Assembly: GCA_013397865.1 (NCBI GenBank)
Contig: VZTI01004400.1
Location: 372,001-436,000 of the forward strand
Direction of reading: 5' to 3'
Origin: Struthidea cinerea
Taxonomy: Eukaryota; Chordata; Aves; Passeriformes; Corcoracidae
DNA length: 64,000 nt
Shown: positions 58,553 to 64,000 of the stretch, piece by piece
How positions within the stretch are numbered: the stretch's first letter is position 1
Layout: each line of letters begins with the position of its first letter
The notes under the pieces: model-generated
Databases searched by the model: none
What the model saw: only the letters and a program-made list of their open reading frames with translations
What the model was told of the DNA's origin: nothing
Position numbers and translations under genes: made by a program

Positions 58553-61500
58553 CTGAAATACATGTGAAAACAAATTCAACACATCACAATCTTTTTTCCA
58601 GTATGTATCAAAGTTCTTACATTAATTTAAATCCCTTTTCAAAAATGACAGGCACCTGCCAGGAACTTCTCACCGCTGTTTCAGTATTACATCCCAAATA
58701 ATTTGTTCAGCAATCAGTTTAAACATCTGCACAAATTCTTCCATTAGAAACTGGCTACAAAAAAATCTCTCCAGCCCATTCCATAGTCTTAAAGCATCAG
58801 CACTGTAAAAGCTTATCCTAATGACTAACAAAGCAGATTAAAGCAGCATTTAATGTATCCTTATTATCTTAAAAAGCAATTTTAACACTACCAAGAAAAA
58901 TCGCAAGTCACATATTTGAAAACCACTGAAGAAATATGCCACAAACCCACAGTCAAAGGATGCCTATTCTGTGAAATACTGCAAGAAGATTTCTGAACTA
59001 AAGGACAAAATCATGTTGGAAAAGGAAAACACCTCTGTAAAACCCCCAAAACTTCTAGCCTTCTCCAGAAACACATTTTTTAATCAGTCTTTGCATGAGT
59101 TCTGCTGAAATTCAGGCTCACATATCCAGATTGGTATTTAACTAATAAGGAGAAATTCAAATCAGACTAACACAAATTAAAATCAGTCACAAAAAAGACT
59201 GGAAGTCAAATTGGATATGCAATCTATAAACAGTAGACAAGTATCAGCCCAATACCAGCAGGGTGGGGTGGTTTCCTGAGTCTCCTAGCTCTGAAGAGAC
59301 AGGCAGTTCTCTTAATAAACTCCTTTGGTCAGCAGTGTTAACTTCTTATATGGGATTGACGTTCATGGGATTTCACTTGCAGCCAGAACAGCCACCTACT
59401 TATATGACAAATTACTGTCTGGACCTGTTGAACTGAGTCCAAAGCATCGCTGACGGGGATATCCCGTCAACAGACTTCCACAGTCATGTCTGAAGACGGG
59501 GATGCACTGGCTTTTCATGAAATGTAACTGTGCCTGGACCATTTAACAGGGAGAGGGACTGGTGGGTACCCCTAACTGGAATGTTAAATTGCAAATCTGG
59601 TTGTGTCTTATAATGATGAAGGTACTACTGCATGTCTTAATTTGCCACCAGCAGGAGTTTTATCATAATGCTTACTTTGAAAGCACATTCCTGGAGACTA
59701 TTTTGTAGTGAAAACCATTGCAAGTCAATTTTCTAAAACTAAAAAAATATTTACTGCATCAAAAGTATAAATTTCCTGCAATTCAATGAAGGAAAAATAA
59801 CCTGTGAAACAAATCCTTGGTTGCTTTGGTTTTAATCTCCTAAAAGTAATATTGAAGAGCAGTTGATGGAAACATTTTAAGCTTCTGCATACAATGCTGC
59901 TTTTGCTAAATGCAAGCACCAAAATGTAACCATTCTTATTAAATTAACAGAAAACATAAAATATTGTCTTTTGCAAAGTCACATAAGCAGGACTATCCTA
60001 GGTCAGACCAGCAGCTGGAACAGCCCACTGCTGTCTTCAGGAAAGAGGATTAACCTCTTGGCAATAGGAGATGCTGTTTTAAAAGAGTGTATGAGCCTTG
60101 ACAGCATAGGAGCTACAATCCAACCCCATAAACAAAGTGTGATTTCTTCACTATGTAGTACACCACCAAATAAAGGTTCACAATGGAGAGAAGTAACTGC
60201 ATGAATGAATAATGAAATTATATTTTCAACCACGAGCAATTTTGTCTCAGCATTGTGCAATTCATAGCATTTTTTTAATACACAGGTAAACTGACTGGAC
60301 TTTCACAGTGTCCAGACAAATGAAGACAGTAATTTTCCAGTGTCAAAAAGGACCTCTTCCAACTTCCAAGTGTATTACATGAAATGTACATACACATAAA
60401 CATATATATATTTTTTTTTATGTCGACACTCAGGCTTTAATCTCAGCATGCTGCATATGAACACTCTATGACAATTTTCCAAGAGGATGAAGATTAGCAT
60501 ATTCTCACAAATTTACCATATTTTTAAAGTTATTATATTATGTAAAAAATTCAGCAAGTTCTTAATACTAAAACCTCCTCAAGCAAACACTTTGCAAAAC
60601 CCAGCACTAATCCTTCAAAATTTGGTGTCAAGTTAGAGCTAGGAATACACAAATGTCAATGACAAACAAGCCATTTTTAGCAAGTCAGTGCCTCACACTG
60701 TTCTGCTGCTGCTATGGCAACTTGAAATCTACATTATGCGATTTCATGTTACTTCTTTCAAGATTATTCTGAGCAAAAAATCTGAAAGTCTATGAATGCT
60801 TTACATCTTGTTGCTCTTGCATAAAATAATCTATATCATTAGCTGTGTCTCTAAAAACAGAAGAAATTGCTCAGATAAGTCATCTGAAGACCATCATAAA
60901 ACAGAGTTATTTTAATGAATGCAGGATATAAAGGCAGATAAGCAGTACTCCCATAGCAGAGTATAAAATATTAATGTCCCACTAGACTTTGTGAAATGTC
61001 AAAGGCAAATGAAGAAGAATTTTGGCCTTGGCTCCTTTTCTCTACTTAAACATCCCTTATCAATCTACTTATGTGAGTCCATTAGCAGCCAGAGCATGCA
61101 CAGCAAAAACTGTTAAAGTAACAGCCAGAAATTACAAAATGTGCAGATATGGTCTAACAGCCACTGGCTTTCCTCCTAAAACCACTTTTGAGTGCAAACA
61201 CAGTAACAGAGCTTAAAAGCATTCAAAGCAGATTTACTGCCCAATTCAAGGCAAAGATGAGCTCCCCCAGAAGTTCCCCCTCGGTCAAACGAAAGCAAGC
61301 TGCAAAGTGTTTCCCCAAAGCTTTTTATTTCCTCCCTCCCAACTGAAGTCACAAAACTGGTAATGTACAGAGGTAACTGTGATCATCAGCAAAGGCTCAA
61401 CATTCTTCTTGTTCCAGTCTGAGACCCCTTTCAGGAGATTCAGATAAATAAACCCGTAAGAGATTGAGATTATTCAGTTTCTTTGGGCTACACTTTGAAG

Positions 61501-62207
61501 ATTGATACTAAAACTTTGAAGACTGTGAAAGCACAGCCTCATGTTACTGGGATCCTCAGGGAACACACCAGGTGACAACACTCATGAGAAAATTGTTGTG
61601 AATTTCAGAAAAGGAAGAAAATACAGCTGAAGAATTCTAAAGCCCTGCAACCTCAAAACAAATACCATGACCACGTAACTCCATTATCTTTGCAATTGAC
61701 AACCAGTCTGTCAGCATTCAATACCCAAACTGGGTTTGTAATCATCCTACTCAACATTCACCACTTTGCTCTACCACTAGACACACATCCTGGTTTGGCT
61801 GCTGCTTCCATCTACTGCACCTTACAACTCTGATAGGCATTAGGGGCAAGCTCCTCCACTGATGTCTCAGCCTTTACTTCCATACCACATCTGCAAGCCT
61901 GTGCCATGAAGTGGAAAAAAGCAGAAAACTCCTTACACAGAGAGACCTTCAGTATAGACAAGGTTTTAAGGAGAAACAACCAAGTAAAATAAAATTGTGA
62001 CACATCAGTTCTAACTGCCATTTTCTGCACTGCTTCCTAATTTTTACATATATATACATATAATTTATCTTACAAGCAATAGAGTGCACACAAAGTCAAA
62101 CGAGGTAGCAATATAGGAAGAGTTACAAGACCAGACTATATTAATATGTTGCAACAGCTTTCTGGAAATTTTGTAACTTAAATAAGAAAAGGAAAAACAA
62201 AACTTAC
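58553..62207 (-). other. ELP2: ELP2 intron (largest complete one in the window)
   Basis: 3.65 kb, GT-AG on the minus strand. A patch at about 59240-59600 is richer in GC and CpG than its surroundings and carries the inverted repeat TGACGGG-GATAT-CCCGTCA at 59451-59469; it might be a repeat relic. The rest is AT-rich and unremarkable. No exon of another gene was seen. Confidence 0.8.
59451..59469. repeat. CpG-containing inverted repeat
   Basis: Seven-base arms TGACGGG and CCCGTCA flank GATAT. The outer bases are TGACG and CGTCA, the two half sites of a cAMP-response element, set further apart than in a real CRE. No evidence that it is functional. Confidence 0.7.
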
Positions 62208-62265
62208 AACTTCTGAATTTCAGGCCATAAGGTATTCTGCAGCAAGTGATCCTCTGGTGGAGGTT
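62208..62265 (-). CDS. ELP2: ELP2 coding exon, second of the eight in the window
   Basis: A 58-nt micro-exon on the minus strand. AA completes Glu (G|AA), then [18 protein letters not shown] and TT of a split Leu. Human has [20 protein letters not shown]. The acceptor is a T-run ending TTTTTTAG and the donor GTAAGT. It covers the linker between the two WD40 propellers and the entry to the second one. It is too short for any ORF search, but phase and residues fit exactly. Confidence 0.96.
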
Positions 62266-62385
62266 CTAAAAAAGATTTGTACAGCATATTCAAATTTGAT
62301 TTTTTCAAATCTGCTAAATAATGCTTCAAGTTTATCTCCAATGAACCTCATTCTCTATTTCATACAACAGAAATTAATCTCATAC
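62266..62385 (-). other. ELP2: short ELP2 intron
   Basis: 120 nt, GT-AG on the minus strand, beginning GTATGA. Confidence 0.9.
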
Positions 62386-62481
62386 CTGTAAGGATCCAGG
62401 GTTGAAAATAAATCTCTGGATACTGATTCGAAATGGTATTAAATGATTCTTCATCCTCATCTGGCTGAACAGCCATATCTC
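62386..62481 (-). CDS. ELP2: ELP2 coding exon, first of the eight in the window
   Basis: The most 5' ELP2 exon in the window, about residue 500 onward in the human numbering (826 aa). After the acceptor TTTGAATAG, GA completes Gly, then DMAVQPDEDEESFNTISNQY, PEIYFQPWILT and the G of Glu. Human has GDIASQPSDEEELL...VAFQPSILTEPP. It is the acidic inter-propeller linker and is the least conserved of the eight exons, but QP..DEEE and FQP.ILT.PP anchor it. The acceptor is the weakest of the set (few pyrimidines). 96 nt, in phase with the next exon. Confidence 0.9.
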
Positions 62482-64000
62482 CTATTCAAAGTAAGGACTT
62501 CATTAGCTAAAGAACATACTTAAAAGGAGGAAAAATATGAGGACTTATTATACAAGTAAAAAACATCTATTTTTTTTTACAAGGAGTTGAAACTAGGTTT
62601 CTCTGCTTGCAGATCTACAATAATATAAATACTAGAAGCTTGTTATTATAATGCATATGCGAATGAGAAGATTTAAAAAAAAAAATCTAACCTTCATTTT
62701 GAAACTGACCTCCCTCCATCAGCACAATCTTTTAGAGATTCCTAAAAAGAATTTGACTGCGCAAAGCAGTCACCAGAGTTCAACCTGTGTTTCCCCAATG
62801 TTAAACCTTTCCTACTGTATTTGAAAAAATTTAAGACAAAAATCTCTGATACAAGTGATGAATTCCTAAATTTGATGTAGATGACTAAATGAAAAGCCAT
62901 ACTTGAGCAAGTGTATCTACAACTTGCAAACTTCAGCAAAACTGCTGAGGACTCATAGCTTTAGGCAAAAGTACCAGAGGTAACCAAAACTAGTTAATTA
63001 TAAGTTAAAATTCAACTCTGTCCTTCACTGTGAAGGTATTAAGAAAAAGGTACAGAGATGGGGAACACTTCTTCTCAGACAGAATCTACCTTTTTGCCAA
63101 TGTACACCTCAAGCACAACAGATTTAAAAAGCAGGTACACAAAAAAGCAAAGACTCTTCTCATTTATCCTGTCATCTCTTTCCTTGAAAATTAAATGAGC
63201 ACTGTTTATCTGAGACCACTATCTGATCATTGCTCACCACCAAGATTCCTCTTTAGAGTAAGTGAGAACACATCTGTGGTGTTTTACTCTAAGCCATCAG
63301 TGCTGACAGCATTGTGTGAGCAGCGGTGGACAATGCAGGAAAGTTCTATTCATGGTGCAACTTCTGTGCGGGCAACATGAAATCAATTGAAATTAGTTAT
63401 TCTGTGTGTGGCAATAATCTAGAAGGAAGTTTTGTTCTCTCTCTCGTTGGAAGAACTCATGAGAAAGCAGGGGGAAAAAACTTTGCTAAAATATATTTTA
63501 CAAGATATTTGAAGTATAACGAAGTTGGTTTTTCTCTCACAAATGATTTAGGAAAATCTGTCTTATTGCCATTGAAGACCCTGGAGACAAAGCTTATTAA
63601 AATGCTTCCTTTTTTAGATCACACCTTCTGATAAAGCTTTAAGCAGAGAAAAAACAGGTCTGACCTAATTTGTGCATTCCACTGTAGTGCATTTTTACCA
63701 GAGACTTTATGAAAAACCAGACTCCTAGTCTCATTCCCAGTCTGAGAAGAATAGTTTTATCATTCTAGGGAGATGTTTGTCCCTCCTTCCTTGTTCCCTC
63801 ACAATGTAATCTCCCCTGCCTCTCCAAGACATTAGTTACTCTTGGCTAACTAATTCTTCTTTACTTGTGCTTTTTCTTTTATTTTTAAGCACCATATTTA
63901 GGTGCTACCAAAGAAATTAACTTTGCATTATTTTATTTCTAGATTCTGAACTTGAAGTCAAGCCTACACTTACAGACCTAATATGTACACTAAAACAATC
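62482..64000 (-). other. ELP2: ELP2 intron, 5' exons beyond window
   Basis: I found no further ELP2 exon; the preceding coding segment in human contains VSGADEKVLRVF and lies outside. Sequence is AT-rich. The + strand ORF at 63326-63631 (101 codons) has no recognisable domain and is treated as chance. Confidence 0.7.

Noticed and set aside
1..64000. CRISPR arrays, operons, toxin-antitoxin or defence-like systems
   Set aside because: The window is vertebrate nuclear DNA with spliced genes and CR1 repeats. No regularly spaced direct repeats or compact co-directional gene clusters were seen.

Overview
The window is nuclear DNA from a vertebrate, almost certainly a bird. Its exons are small, have GT-AG borders and are spread over kilobases of AT-rich, CpG-poor intron. 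Interspersed repeats are mostly CR1 LINE fragments with the avian 3' signature (the TTCCAACC / GATTCTGTGA block on one strand or the other), and there is at least one complete solo LTR. I saw no CRISPR array, prokaryotic operon, defence island or other cassette-like system. Nearly all open reading frames of 60-190 codons in the window look like chance ORFs in intron, repeat or spacer.

Layout. (1) 1-15649, + strand: the 3' part of GABBR2, the GABA-B receptor subunit 2. Two coding exons can be read exactly: the penultimate exon (8113-8230) and the terminal exon (15484-15649, ending in TAG). They splice in frame and give the conserved cytoplasmic C-terminal tail. The rest of this segment is intron; the last intron holds two antisense CR1 copies. 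(2) 15650 to about 17945: the probable GABBR2 3' UTR, with a Pumilio-type element and closely spaced AATAAA signals. (3) About 17.95-53.0 kb: roughly 35 kb of spacer between two converging genes. I recognise no gene in it. It holds six CR1-type fragments in both orientations, one weaker LINE relic, two LTR-like stretches, an AT-rich microsatellite followed by a perfect hairpin, and a canonical TATA box in a local CpG cluster. (4) About 53.0-62.5 kb, - strand: the last eight coding exons of ELP2, the WD40 scaffold of the Elongator tRNA-modification complex. All eight can be joined in phase to the TAG at 53157-53159. A solo LTR with a likely 5-bp target-site duplication lies antisense in one ELP2 intron. 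The rest to 64000 is ELP2 intron; the 5' exons lie beyond the window.

The two genes have no known joint function. GABBR2 acts at the synaptic plasma membrane and ELP2 in tRNA wobble-uridine modification. Their tail-to-tail arrangement is the most notable structural feature: in human the two genes are on different chromosomes (9q22 and 18q12), and human ELP2 is followed by MOCOS, which I could not find here. Exon calls rest on reading codons, phase and splice sites by eye and comparing them with the remembered human proteins. Repeat borders are approximate unless stated otherwise.
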